Positions 42,643-51,510 of a stretch of DNA of 64,000 nt are shown piece after piece. Position 1 is the first letter of the stretch. Each line of letters begins with the position of its first letter. The notes below the pieces were generated by a model. The model made no database searches and was not told where the DNA came from. It saw nothing but the letters and a program-made list of their open reading frames with translations. The stretch comes from Acidobacteriota bacterium (GTDB taxonomy: Bacteria; Acidobacteriota; Blastocatellia; Pyrinomonadales; Pyrinomonadaceae): the NCBI GenBank assembly GCA_018269075.1, contig JAFDVJ010000129.1:1-64000 (forward strand), given 5' to 3'. Both the position numbers and the translations under genes were made by a program.

Positions 42643-45498
42643 TTATTTTTTCAGCACATTAAACGCTTCGACTGTGAATCCGAAAACGAAACTCCGGCCG
42701 GGAGCGGGAGCCGACTGAAAATGCTCCCAGTAGAGTTTGTTCATAATATTGTCGATGCCCACGTTGATCGAGAATTTATACCGGTCGTTGCGCCAGTTGT
42801 AACCCGTCTTGAGCGACTGCTTATCGATCGGATTGGTGCTCGCGAACGAACCGTAATTGATCAGCGTGGTGCCGACGAACTGACCGGGGTCGGCGCGCGT
42901 CACCCGGTTTTGATGCCGCCAGTTGTACTCGGCGAAAAATCTGCCCGATTTATCCAGATACTGCAGACCGGCCAGCATCCGGAAAGGCGTGATGTTCGGC
43001 AGCGGGAAATCGGTCGCCGAACCGGTCAGCTTGATCGGCGTGTTCGGGCGATTGTAAACCGCGTTCAGCTGCGCGATCTGGATCGTCGTCGGCGAATCGT
43101 TGCGGCCGTACAATGAGCCGAGCGAGATAAACGGATTGAGGCTTCCCCAACCTTTGAGCGGAATGCTCGCTTCGCCGGTCGATTCGATGCCCCTGATCAA
43201 TCCGCTGGCAAAATTGACGCGCGCGTTGATGCTGACGACGGCCTGCCCCGAAGCACAGCCGAACCCGACGGCTCCGGGACTTCCCGGCAGCCCCGGCGGA
43301 ACCGGCGCGACGCAGTAGTTCTGGGCCGGCGCGTAGGCCAGGAAATCCACCAGCTTGTTATGGAAATAGCCGATCGAAAAGTTGAAGTATTTCTGCTGGA
43401 CCTTGACGCCGACATCGTAGTTTTTACCTTTTTCGGGCGTCAGGTTGGGGTTGCCGACCACCAGCGAGGCAAAAAACGAGCCCGGCGAAAAGTTGCGGAT
43501 CAGATAGCGCTCGGTGATGCCCGGTTCCCGATAGCTGTTCGCCCATCGGAAATACGGGTTGATGCCCCACGGCAGGCGGCCGACGATGCCGAAATTGTAA
43601 GTCACCGAATTGTTGTTCGTATTGACCGAACCGGTGCCGCCGGCCAGTCTGACCAGATCCGGGATCGAAGCCGCGAGGCTCGACAAAGCCCCGGGATTGG
43701 CGATCAGGCCCGGAGTTGCCGCATTCAGCGCTGCAAACTCGGTCGAAAGCGGAAAACCGTTGCCCGGCAGGCCGGTCGTCACCCAATTGTCGAAACGCAT
43801 ACCGCCGCTGACGCGGACCCACTTGATCCGGTCGAACTCGCCCTGCAGGTAAAAATTGTTGTCCGTGTACCTGGAAACCGGGGCGCTCGCGCCGATGGTC
43901 GCCGTCCCGGTGAAGACGCGGGCCGTTCCGAAACCGGCAAACGGGCTGGTATAAAAGTAATCGTTCGAATTATCCTGCGTCCGCCCGCCGCCGACCGTCA
44001 CCAGCATCCCGCGAAACGGGAGCAGCGAGGCCTGCAGATCGAGCCCGCTGGTTGAAACGGTGTTCAGATTATCCGTGAATGAGGCGCCCGAGAGCGTTCC
44101 GCTCGGGAGAGCGCCGGATCCGAAAACGGAGGGATTTCCGGTAAAAGTGGTCGCGTTCAGATAACTTCCGGTGGCTCCGGCGATATTCGTATAGTTGTAA
44201 AGGTTCTGCGGATAGGATAATTTCTGATAAAAATAGTTGACCGACAGCCTCGGAATAAATTTGGTGATGTCGAGGCCCTGATACCGGATGCCCCATTTAT
44301 CGAAGCTGCGAAACGCGCTGTAACGTTCCTGGACTTCGTAGGGCGGGCCGGAAAAGGCGTTTCCGTGGTTTCCGTCGTCGCTGTTTAAATATCTTCCGCG
44401 AAAATTATGCTTCTCGCTGGGGAAGAACCAGAAATCGATCTGCTTGCCGTCGCCGTGTCCCTGTCCGTTGAGAATTTCGGCATTTTTCGGCAGCGCGAAG
44501 ATCGTGTAGCTGGCGGCGGACTGAAAGGTCGTGCCGGCCGCGTTGGTCGGGATGCTCCGAAAGAAATTGCCCATCGAAACATTTTCCGCGAGCGTCAGCT
44601 CGCCGCCGCCCATATTGTAATTCGCCAGCCGGTACATATTGGCGCTGACCCGCAGGGCCGCGAATTTGTTCGCCAGATTGACGGTCGTCGTGCCCCGGCG
44701 AATTCGACCGTTGCTGATGTAGGTGCCGTCGAAGCGGAGCCCAAGCAGCATTCCGTCGGCCGGCCTCGTCGGGCTTTTCGTAATCAGATTGATCGTCCCG
44801 GCGATCGAATCCGAACCATAGAGGCTCGATCCGGAACCGGCCACGACTTCGACGGCTTCGAGCTGCGAGGGATCGACGACGGCCATCGGCGCGCCGCTCG
44901 CGCCTGGGTCGATACGGGAATTATTGAGTTTTTCGCCGTCGATCACGAGCAGCACGCGGCTCGATGACAGACCGCGCAGCCGCGGCCGTTCGCGGGCCGG
45001 ATTCGACTCGATCACGCCGATGTTCGGCGACCGTTCGACGGCCTCGAAGGTCGAGCGGGGAATCCTCTGTTCGATCTGTTCCGAGGTCGCGACGGTCACG
45101 ACCTGCGGAATTTCAACGGCCAGCCGGTCGCTTCCCTTGCCGGCCGTGACCGTCACCACGTCTTTGATCGCTCCGGGAGAAATCGAAAAATCCTGCGTCA
45201 CCTTACCGTCATCGGAAACAACGACGGTTTCGGCGGCCTCGGCAAAACCGAGGGCGGTCACCGTAACCCGGTAATTGCCCCCGCGCAAATTTGTAAATGA
45301 ATACTGACCCGTCTTGTCGGTCGTGGTCGTCACTTTTTGACTGCTGGCGGTATTCAGGGCCGTCACGGTCGCGCCGGCCACAACTGCGCCGTTGGAATCT
45401 TTGACCACGCCGCTTAACCCGGCGGTGGTTTGTCCAACCGCCATCAAACTGGCCAGGATTATCGTCAGACCGATAAGAAAGACTTTTTTACTAATCAT
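42643..45498 (-). CDS. TonB-dependent outer-membrane receptor
   Basis: 951-residue receptor. It has a signal peptide (cleavage near AVGQ), an N-terminal carboxypeptidase-regulatory-like beta domain (about 25-110, GLSGVVKDSNGAVVAGATVTALN ... YSFTNLRGGNYRVTVTALGF) and a plug domain (about 130-235: RSTFEAVERSPNIGVIESNP, VVDPSQLEAVEVVAGSGSSLYGSDSIAGTINL). A large beta barrel ends in FGFTVEAFNVLKK. AGGAGA precedes the ATG at 45498. It imports a ligand across the outer membrane using TonB energy. A shared operator 34 bases upstream ties it to the regulon, making it the likely entry gate for the pathway substrate. Confidence 0.93.
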   Translation of the reverse strand: MISKKVFLIGLTIILASLMAVGQTTAGLSGVVKDSNGAVVAGATVTALNTASSQKVTTTTDKTGQYSFTNLRGGNYRVTVTALGFAEAAETVVVSDDGKVTQDFSISPGAIKDVVTVTAGKGSDRLAVEIPQVVTVATSEQIEQRIPRSTFEAVERSPNIGVIESNPARERPRLRGLSSSRVLLVIDGEKLNNSRIDPGASGAPMAVVDPSQLEAVEVVAGSGSSLYGSDSIAGTINLITKSPTRPADGMLLGLRFDGTYISNGRIRRGTTTVNLANKFAALRVSANMYRLANYNMGGGELTLAENVSMGNFFRSIPTNAAGTTFQSAASYTIFALPKNAEILNGQGHGDGKQIDFWFFPSEKHNFRGRYLNSDDGNHGNAFSGPPYEVQERYSAFRSFDKWGIRYQGLDITKFIPRLSVNYFYQKLSYPQNLYNYTNIAGATGSYLNATTFTGNPSVFGSGALPSGTLSGASFTDNLNTVSTSGLDLQASLLPFRGMLVTVGGGRTQDNSNDYFYTSPFAGFGTARVFTGTATIGASAPVSRYTDNNFYLQGEFDRIKWVRVSGGMRFDNWVTTGLPGNGFPLSTEFAALNAATPGLIANPGALSSLAASIPDLVRLAGGTGSVNTNNNSVTYNFGIVGRLPWGINPYFRWANSYREPGITERYLIRNFSPGSFFASLVVGNPNLTPEKGKNYDVGVKVQQKYFNFSIGYFHNKLVDFLAYAPAQNYCVAPVPPGLPGSPGAVGFGCASGQAVVSINARVNFASGLIRGIESTGEASIPLKGWGSLNPFISLGSLYGRNDSPTTIQIAQLNAVYNRPNTPIKLTGSATDFPLPNITPFRMLAGLQYLDKSGRFFAEYNWRHQNRVTRADPGQFVGTTLINYGSFASTNPIDKQSLKTGYNWRNDRYKFSINVGIDNIMNKLYWEHFQSAPAPGRSFVFGFTVEAFNVLKK

Positions 45499-45532
45499 AT
45501 ATTCTCCTATCCGGCGATTAAACACGCATCGA

Positions 45533-45556
45533 ATTTATGTTAAAGTTAATACAACT
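45533..45556 (-). promoter_or_regulatory. Operator ATTTA-N14-CAACT upstream of the receptor
   Basis: Core TGTTAAAGTTAATA with one changed base in each arm, 34 bases before the receptor start. Confidence 0.6.
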
Positions 45557-45601
45557 TTCTGTAATAGGGATATTGACGAAATTACAGATGTTTGGCAATG
45601 T

Positions 45602-45625
45602 ATTTGTTATAGAATGCGAACAAAT
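45602..45625 (+). promoter_or_regulatory. Operator ATTTG-N14-CAAAT upstream of the citryl-CoA-lyase-like operon
   Basis: Exact arms at 45602-45606 and 45621-45625, 51 bases before the start at 45677. With the site at 45533-45556 it gives a two-site divergent control region. Confidence 0.72.
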
Positions 45626-45676
45626 GTAACTTATCGCACATCCGGTTAATTTGTCAACAAAATTGATTATATCTTT

Positions 45677-46429
45677 ATGACCTTTTTGCGAAAAACTTCA
45701 ATTTCCTGGGTCGAAGCCGAAAAAATCACGCTTCGCGGCCGCCGGATCGAGGAATTAATGGGAAATCGAAGTTACGGCGATGTGCTTTTTCTGCTTTTGA
45801 TCGGGAAATCTCCGACGCCGGAGCAATCGCGGATGCTCGAAGCGATCGTCGTTTCGGTGATCGACCACGGCGTGACCCCGCCCTCGACGATCGCCGCGGT
45901 AACCGTCGCGAACACCGGAGGCGGTTTGAGCTCGGCCGTCGCGGCCGGAATTCTGGCGATCAATAAATATCACGGCGGGGCCGTCGAAGACGCGATGGCG
46001 GCGATCGGCGAAGCGGTCGAATTACAGCGGACGGAGGGGCTCGATGCAAAGCCGGCCGCCGAAAAACTGGTTTCCCGTTACAAGGACAACGGCCGCCGGA
46101 TCTCGGGTTTCGGACACCGGTTTCACGCCGCCGATCCGCGCACGATCCGGTTGTTCGAGCTGGCCCGCGAATTAAAGATCGCCGGCCCGTTTATCGAACA
46201 GGCCGAGGTTTTGGAAAAGGTGCTCACCGAAAAAACGGGAAAGAACCTGCCGATCAACGCCGACGGGGCGATTGCGGCCTGTCTTTTGGAAATGAATTTC
46301 CCGCCGAAGATCGCCAACGGCATTTTTATCATTGCGCGGGTCGCCGGGCTGGTCGCCCACGCGGTCGAGGAACAGGAAAAAAATCCGCCGATGCGCACGG
46401 TCGATGCCGGCAATTACGAATTCGAATAG
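45677..46429 (+). CDS. Citrate-synthase-fold citryl-CoA-lyase-like enzyme
   Basis: 250-residue protein, about 150 residues shorter than citrate synthase, matching citryl-CoA lyase/CitA-like short forms. Active-site-like elements are ILAINKYHGGAVEDAM (His), RRISGFGHRFHAADPRT (His, phosphate-binding Arg) and NADGAIAACLLEM (Asp). It should cleave, or in reverse form, a citryl-, malyl- or related CoA thioester. Downstream in the same direction are SucCD-like CoA ligase genes that could make its substrate. It leads the nine-gene rightward unit to 54217, although an internal operator lies at 48957. Confidence 0.85.
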   Translation: MTFLRKTSISWVEAEKITLRGRRIEELMGNRSYGDVLFLLLIGKSPTPEQSRMLEAIVVSVIDHGVTPPSTIAAVTVANTGGGLSSAVAAGILAINKYHGGAVEDAMAAIGEAVELQRTEGLDAKPAAEKLVSRYKDNGRRISGFGHRFHAADPRTIRLFELARELKIAGPFIEQAEVLEKVLTEKTGKNLPINADGAIAACLLEMNFPPKIANGIFIIARVAGLVAHAVEEQEKNPPMRTVDAGNYEFE

Positions 46430-46456
46430 AATATTGATGCCACTATACACGAGACG

Positions 46457-47002
46457 ATGAAACAAGAAATTATTAAAATCCTGCCCGAAATCGAACTGAT
46501 TCAAGACCCGGAGCTGCGTGATCAAACCGCTCAGGTCTGGGAAGATGCGATTATCGACGGGGGCTGGACGATCGCAGCGATTTTGAAAATGCCGTTCAGC
46601 GTTCACGTCGAAAACTGCACCATCACCTTTATCGAACACGTGCGCACCGTCTGCAAAATGTGTATCGCCGTTTCCGATGTCCTGACCGAGTCTTACGGCG
46701 ACCGGGCCCGGATCGATTACGATACCCTGATTGCCGGAGCATTGCTGGCGGACGTCGGCAAACTGATCGAATACGAAGAAAAAGACGGTCGGATCACCAA
46801 AGCCGGTCGCGGCCGGCATCTCCGGCACCCGTTTTCCGGCGTCGCGATGTCGCACGCCCGCGGAGTTCCTCCGGAAGTTCAGCATATCATCGCGACGCAT
46901 TCGAAAGAGGGCGAGATGATGATTCGCTCGAACGAATCGGTTATTTTTCACCACGCGGATTTTATCGATTTCGATCTGGTCAGTAAAAAAAGACCGTTTT
47001 AA
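46457..47002 (+). CDS. HD-superfamily protein with altered HD motif
   Basis: 181-residue HD-domain-like protein: FIEHVRTVCKMC (first His), LIAGALLADVGKLIEYE, HPFSGVAMSHARGVPPEVQHIIATHSKEGE, and the late IFHHADFIDFD. The diagnostic His-Asp pair of ALLHDVGK reads Ala98-Asp99, so one metal ligand is missing; the other histidines remain. It may be a weakened phosphohydrolase or a ligand-binding protein. It lies 27 bases after the citryl-CoA-lyase-like gene and 48 before the MmgE/PrpD gene. Confidence 0.75.
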   Translation: MKQEIIKILPEIELIQDPELRDQTAQVWEDAIIDGGWTIAAILKMPFSVHVENCTITFIEHVRTVCKMCIAVSDVLTESYGDRARIDYDTLIAGALLADVGKLIEYEEKDGRITKAGRGRHLRHPFSGVAMSHARGVPPEVQHIIATHSKEGEMMIRSNESVIFHHADFIDFDLVSKKRPF

Positions 47003-47050
47003 GCCTTTGCGGTATTTACCGTCCCGATTTTTATTAACCATTCAGCAGTA

Positions 47051-48424
47051 ATGAATAGAATGACGATTTCTCAACAATGGGCCGAGTTCGCCGTCAATCT
47101 GAGGTTTGAAGACCTGCCCCCCGAGTCGGTCGCGGCCGCGAAAATGTTTTTGTTCGACGGTTTCGGCTGCGCGCTCGGCGGCTCGAAAACCGCGGATTTT
47201 CAAATTTTGGAAGGGACGTTCCGCGAAATCGGCGGCCCCGGCGAATGCTCCGTGATCGGCTCGGATCTGAAAACCGACGTCCGCAGCGCGAGCCTCATCA
47301 ATGGGCTGGCGATTCGCGCCCTCGATTACAACGACGTTTACTGGAAACAGGACCCTTCGCACCCGAGCGACCTGCTGCCGGCCGCGTTCTCGGTCGGCGA
47401 ACGACAGCGCGCCGGCGGAAAGGAATTGCTGACGGCGATCGTGCTCGCCTACGAGTTTGAAATGCGGCTGATGGAGGCGGCTTTTCCGGGAATTCGCGAA
47501 TTGGGTCTCCATCACGCCAGTCTGACCGCCTTCGCCTCGCCGTTCGTCGCCGGCCGGATGCTGAATCTGAACGCCGAACAGATGGCGAATGCCGCCGGCA
47601 TTTCCGGTTCCCACAATATCACGCTCGGCGCGGTGACGGCCGGAACCCTCACGATGATGAAAAACACGGTCGATCCGATGGCGACCGAAAGCGGGGTTTT
47701 CGCCGCCCTCATCGCGCAAAAGGGTTTTCGCGGCCCGGCTCCGATTTTCGAGGGCCGCGAGGGGCTCTTCGAAGCGATCGGAAAAGCCTGGAAACCCGAG
47801 GTCCTGACCGAAAACCTCGGAAAAACCTATAAGATCATCGATTGTTCGATCAAGCCATTTCCCTCCGAAGCACTCACTCACGCCCCGATCTCGGCGGTTC
47901 TGGATTTGGTCGTCGAACACGATCTGCGCCCCGAACACATCGAAAAAATCGAGATCTTCACGCTCAAACGAGCCGCGGAAATTCTGGCCGACGAGAAAAA
48001 ATACGTCATCGATTCGCGTGAAACGGCGGATCATTCGCTTCCCTACTGCATCGCCGCAGCGGTCGTCCGCCGCCACCTGACGCCGCACGAATTTTCGCCC
48101 GAATCATTGAAGAACGAAGAAATTTTGGCCGTCGTCCCGAAGGTTCGGGCGGTTCTCGAACCCTCGTTCGAAGAGCGTTTCCCGGCCGAACAGCCCTGCA
48201 AAGTCGTGATCACCGGCTCCGACGGAACGGTTTACCGGCGGAAGCGGGCCTACCCGAAAGGCGATCCGCGCGATCAGCTTTCGACGGCCGAGCTCAAACA
48301 GAAATTCGCGGTTCTGGCCGAGGGAATTCTCGACCGGCCGCGGTGCGAGACGGTTTACGATGCCGTCCAGAATCTGGAGGCCGCCGACGATATCGGCGAA
48401 CTGATGAGCCTGCTGACCAAATAA
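47051..48424 (+). CDS. MmgE/PrpD family dehydratase or decarboxylase
   Basis: 457-residue member of the 2-methylcitrate dehydratase/cis-aconitate decarboxylase (IRG1-like) family. Typical stretches are LFDGFGCALGGSKTADF, LINGLAIRALDYNDVYWKQDPSHPSDLLPAAFSVGE, ANAAGISGSHNITLGAVTAGTLTMMKNTVDPMATESGVFAALIAQKGFRGP (read in parts), and IIDCSIKPFPSEALTHAPI. Members dehydrate or decarboxylate tricarboxylic acids. With a citryl-CoA-lyase-like neighbour and CoA ligase genes this suggests handling of a branched tricarboxylate or hydroxy-acid intermediate. Confidence 0.88.
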   Translation: MNRMTISQQWAEFAVNLRFEDLPPESVAAAKMFLFDGFGCALGGSKTADFQILEGTFREIGGPGECSVIGSDLKTDVRSASLINGLAIRALDYNDVYWKQDPSHPSDLLPAAFSVGERQRAGGKELLTAIVLAYEFEMRLMEAAFPGIRELGLHHASLTAFASPFVAGRMLNLNAEQMANAAGISGSHNITLGAVTAGTLTMMKNTVDPMATESGVFAALIAQKGFRGPAPIFEGREGLFEAIGKAWKPEVLTENLGKTYKIIDCSIKPFPSEALTHAPISAVLDLVVEHDLRPEHIEKIEIFTLKRAAEILADEKKYVIDSRETADHSLPYCIAAAVVRRHLTPHEFSPESLKNEEILAVVPKVRAVLEPSFEERFPAEQPCKVVITGSDGTVYRRKRAYPKGDPRDQLSTAELKQKFAVLAEGILDRPRCETVYDAVQNLEAADDIGELMSLLTK

Positions 48425-48447
48425 ACCCGGCCGCTCGCGGAGAAAAT

Positions 48448-48762
48448 ATGATTTATCTCGTCATTCAGGGCAAAATCAAAAACGGTGCGGAGGAGATCTA
48501 CACCGCCTACTTAAAGGGCGTTGCTCCGCTGATGGAGGAATACGGCGTCAGCGTCGAGCTCGTCGGAGCCGGTCTCGATTGCGAATTCACCAACCGTACG
48601 CATCCCCAGAACGCGGTGCTGAAATTCGGTGACCGCGAAACGCTCGAGCGTTTTCTCGGCGACGAAAGATATCTGCTGATCAAACAGAATTTTCGCGATC
48701 GGGCCTACGAATACCTCGATTTGAGCGTTTTCGAAGGCCGTCCGCCCCGTCGTTTCGATTGA
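48448..48762 (+). CDS. DUF1330/EthD-like small protein
   Basis: 104-residue ferredoxin-fold protein: MIYLVIQGKIKNGAEEIYTAYLKGVAPLMEEYG, LVGAGLDCEF, THPQNAVLKFGDRETLERFLGDERYLLIKQNFRDRAYE. This matches DUF1330-like dimeric alpha/beta-barrel proteins, which often accompany degradation enzymes. Start chosen at 48448, with GGAGAA seven bases upstream; the longer frame overlaps the MmgE/PrpD gene and is not supported. Confidence 0.7.
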   Translation: MIYLVIQGKIKNGAEEIYTAYLKGVAPLMEEYGVSVELVGAGLDCEFTNRTHPQNAVLKFGDRETLERFLGDERYLLIKQNFRDRAYEYLDLSVFEGRPPRRFD

Positions 48763-48956
48763 ATTTTCCCGATTCCCCGAAATCGAGCACCGGCGCGATT
48801 CTGCATTCGCCGGCCACTCGGATTTCGCGCGGGAACGCCGGAAATCGCCGTTCGCATCCGGGGTCGGTTTGAAGCCCCGTTTTGACGCCGGCCCGGTCTC
48901 CCGAGCGGGTCGCGCCGGATGAAAATTTAACCGGAATAAATTTGAAACCGGCGGAA

Positions 48957-48980
48957 ATTTGTTATAAACTTAATACAAAT
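48957..48980 (+). promoter_or_regulatory. Operator ATTTG-N14-CAAAT at the CoA-ligase genes
   Basis: Exact arms at 48957-48961 and 48976-48980; core TTATAAACTTAATA. It ends three bases before the GTG start of the beta-subunit gene, so the site covers the likely -10 region of a leaderless transcript. Confidence 0.78.
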
Positions 48981-48983
48981 ATT

Positions 48984-50489
48984 GTGGCCCAACTGCACGA
49001 GTACAGAGCGAAGCGAATTCTGGCCGGGAACGGGATCGAGATCCCGGCCGGCGAAGCGGCCTTCGACGCCGTCAAAGCCGGAGAAATCGCCCGCCGACTG
49101 GGCGGCGAAATCGTCGTCAAGGCCCAGATCCATTCGACTTCGCGGGCGGCCGCCGGCGGCGTCAGGTTTGCCGAAACACCCGTCGAAGCCGAAAAAATCG
49201 CGTCCGAAATGCTCGGTCAAGAATTCGCCGGCAATCTGTGCGAGGCCGTCCTGATCGATGAAAAAGTCGAGATCGTCAGAGAGTTTTACGTCGGTTTCAC
49301 GGTCGACACGGCCCTTAAACGGCCGGCCCTGCTGTTTTCCGACGCGGGCGGCAGCGGGATCGAAGACCGCGCCGGATCGCTGAAAAAACTCGTCTGCTCG
49401 ATCCGTCGCGAGCCGACGACGGCCGAGCTCGAAAGCCTCTGCGGCGACGGCAGAATCGCCGCTATTTTGAAGCAGCTTTACCGGGTCGCCAAAAAGACGG
49501 ATGCGCGGACGATCGAGATCAATCCGCTGGCGTTATTGAAGGACGGACGGCTGATCGCGCTCGATTGCCGGCTTTCGGTCGACGATTACGCCGAATATCG
49601 ACAAAAGGAGCTCGGCATCGAAATCGCCCGCGAGCTCGGCCACACGCCGACGAGGCTGGAAAAGATCGCCTGGGAAATCGAAAAGGACGACTTTCGCGGG
49701 ACGTTTTTCTTCGTCGAGATCCCGGATGACAAAACCGGCGTCCGCGACCCGCAGCCGGCGATCCGGATCGGCTTTCACGGGGCCGGCGGCGGCGGTTCGA
49801 TGGCCTCGCTCGACGCCGCCCAGAGAAACAATCTGGCGCCCGCCTGTTACGTCGATACGAGCGGCAACCCGCCGGCTTCGAAGGTTTACCGGGCGGCGCG
49901 GATCATCCTTTCGATTCCCGGAATTCGCGGATATTTTTTAAGCGGTTCGGGCGTCGCCAGCCAGGAGCAGTTCGGTCTGGCGCGGGCCGTCCTGAAGGCT
50001 TTTCTGGAAATCCGGCCTAACATTCCCGCGGTTTTACGGCTCGGCGGCAACGGCGAGGACATTGCCCGCGAAATGGTCGAACGCTACGCCGAATATCTGC
50101 CCGCGCCGATCGAGGCGTATCGGAAAACGGACACCGCGGATTTTTGCGCGGCCCGTTTGCGGGAGCTGATCGAAAATGGTTATTGCCGGGCTCAAAGCGG
50201 GGTCAAAACCGCGGAAAAGGCCTTTGAAAGCGATTACACGTTCCGGACCAGAACCGGCACGGTTTCGTTCAACCACAAGGCCTTAAACGACTTTTCGGCC
50301 GCCAAGATCGTCGACGCCTGTCCGGCCGGGATCCTGAAGCTCGACGCGAACCGGAAACCGGTTTTGGCGGTCGAAGCCGCCGAGGCCGAACGCGGAAAAT
50401 GTACGGAGTGTCTGGCCTGCGAATTCGCCTGTCTGGAACTGGGTTTGAAAGCGGTCAAAATCGATTTTCCGATCGACGGTCTCGCTTAA
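48984..50489 (+). CDS. Succinyl-CoA-synthetase-beta-like ligase fused to a FixX-like ferredoxin domain
   Basis: 501-residue protein. The N-terminus QLHEYRAKRILAGNGIEIPAGEAAF and the ATP-grasp body (EIVVKAQIHS, RTIEINPLALLKDGRLIALDCRLSVDD) are those of the ADP-forming CoA-ligase beta subunit. The phosphohistidine-swing region GFHGAGGGGSMASLDAA and GNPPASKVYRAARIILS follow. The last ~75 residues add a ferredoxin-like module: VDACPAGILKLD (Cys446) and KCTECLACEFAC (Cys473, 476, 479, 483), as in FixX/ETF-associated ferredoxins. The GTG start lies three bases after an operator with no Shine-Dalgarno. The acid substrate is unknown (succinate, malate, citrate or similar). Confidence 0.83.
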   Translation: MAQLHEYRAKRILAGNGIEIPAGEAAFDAVKAGEIARRLGGEIVVKAQIHSTSRAAAGGVRFAETPVEAEKIASEMLGQEFAGNLCEAVLIDEKVEIVREFYVGFTVDTALKRPALLFSDAGGSGIEDRAGSLKKLVCSIRREPTTAELESLCGDGRIAAILKQLYRVAKKTDARTIEINPLALLKDGRLIALDCRLSVDDYAEYRQKELGIEIARELGHTPTRLEKIAWEIEKDDFRGTFFFVEIPDDKTGVRDPQPAIRIGFHGAGGGGSMASLDAAQRNNLAPACYVDTSGNPPASKVYRAARIILSIPGIRGYFLSGSGVASQEQFGLARAVLKAFLEIRPNIPAVLRLGGNGEDIAREMVERYAEYLPAPIEAYRKTDTADFCAARLRELIENGYCRAQSGVKTAEKAFESDYTFRTRTGTVSFNHKALNDFSAAKIVDACPAGILKLDANRKPVLAVEAAEAERGKCTECLACEFACLELGLKAVKIDFPIDGLA

Positions 50490-50559
50490 CGATTTTTTTA
50501 CGGAACCGGTATCGAATTGCGATCTCCGATCGTCCGGATGAAACTCCCCGTTTTGATTG

Positions 50560-51471
50560 ATGTCAATACTTATCGATGAAAACAAAAAGGTTATCGTTCA
50601 GGGCATCACCGGACGCGAGGGCTCGGTGCGGGCGAAGCTGATGCTCGATTACGGCACCCATATCGTCGGCGGCTGCACGCCGGGCCGCGGCGGGCAGGAA
50701 GTTCACGGGCTGCCGGTTTTCGACACGGTCCGGGAGAGCGTCGATCAGCTCGGAAAAATCGACGTCAGCGTGATTTTCGTGCCGGCTCCGCGCGTCAAAG
50801 CGGCGGCGATCGAGGCTTTCGAAGCCGGGATTCCGCTGGTCGCGCTGATCGCCGACCGGGTGCCGCTCTTCGACGTTCTGGAAATCTGCGAAGTCGCCGA
50901 CGAACTCGGCGCGAAATTCGTCGGCCCCAATACGGTCGGCGTGATGTCGCCGGAAAAAGCGGTTTTGGGGATGATGGGCGGCCGGGCGGAAACCGCGCGG
51001 GAATGGTTTCATCGAGGCCCCGTCGGCATAATGTCGAGAAGCGGCGGCCTTTCGGCCTCGACCGGCTACTACATCTGCCGGACCGGCATCGGAATCTCGA
51101 CGATCTGCCACGTCGGCGGCGATGCGGTGATCGGCCTGACCTTTCCGGAAATCGCCGGGCTGTTCGAAGACGACGCGGAAACCGAAACGATCGTGATGAT
51201 CGGCGAAATCGGCGGCACGCAGGAAGAACAGGTCGCCGATCTGATCGAAGCCGGCCGGATAACCAAGCCGGTCGTCGCTTACATCGGCGGAAAATCGGCC
51301 CGCGCCGGCACGCGCTACTCGCACGCCGGCGCGATCATCGAGGGCGGGAAAGGGACGTGGCAGGGGAAGGTCGACCGCCTGCGGGAAGTCGGCGCGGTGA
51401 TCGTCGACCAATTCGGCGACATTTTCAAGACGGTGCAGGAAATTTCCGGCGCCCGCCGGAGCGTCGTTTAA
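50560..51471 (+). CDS. Succinyl-CoA-synthetase-alpha-like ligase subunit
   Basis: 303-residue CoA-binding alpha subunit. It has the Rossmann-type N-terminus KKVIVQGITGREGSVRAKLMLDYGTHIVGGCTPGRGGQ, VIFVPAPRVKAAAIEAFEAGIPLVALI, GPNTVGVMSPEKAVLG, SRSGGLSASTGYYI, and the catalytic phosphohistidine in RYSHAGAIIEGGKGT. It pairs with the preceding fused beta subunit to make an acyl-CoA from an acid, ATP and CoA. Start at ATG 50560 preferred over the TTG one codon upstream. Confidence 0.92.
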   Translation: MSILIDENKKVIVQGITGREGSVRAKLMLDYGTHIVGGCTPGRGGQEVHGLPVFDTVRESVDQLGKIDVSVIFVPAPRVKAAAIEAFEAGIPLVALIADRVPLFDVLEICEVADELGAKFVGPNTVGVMSPEKAVLGMMGGRAETAREWFHRGPVGIMSRSGGLSASTGYYICRTGIGISTICHVGGDAVIGLTFPEIAGLFEDDAETETIVMIGEIGGTQEEQVADLIEAGRITKPVVAYIGGKSARAGTRYSHAGAIIEGGKGTWQGKVDRLREVGAVIVDQFGDIFKTVQEISGARRSVV

Positions 51472-51510
51472 TCGCCGTTTGCGGTTTCAGCCAAAAATTC
51501 GGAGAAAATT

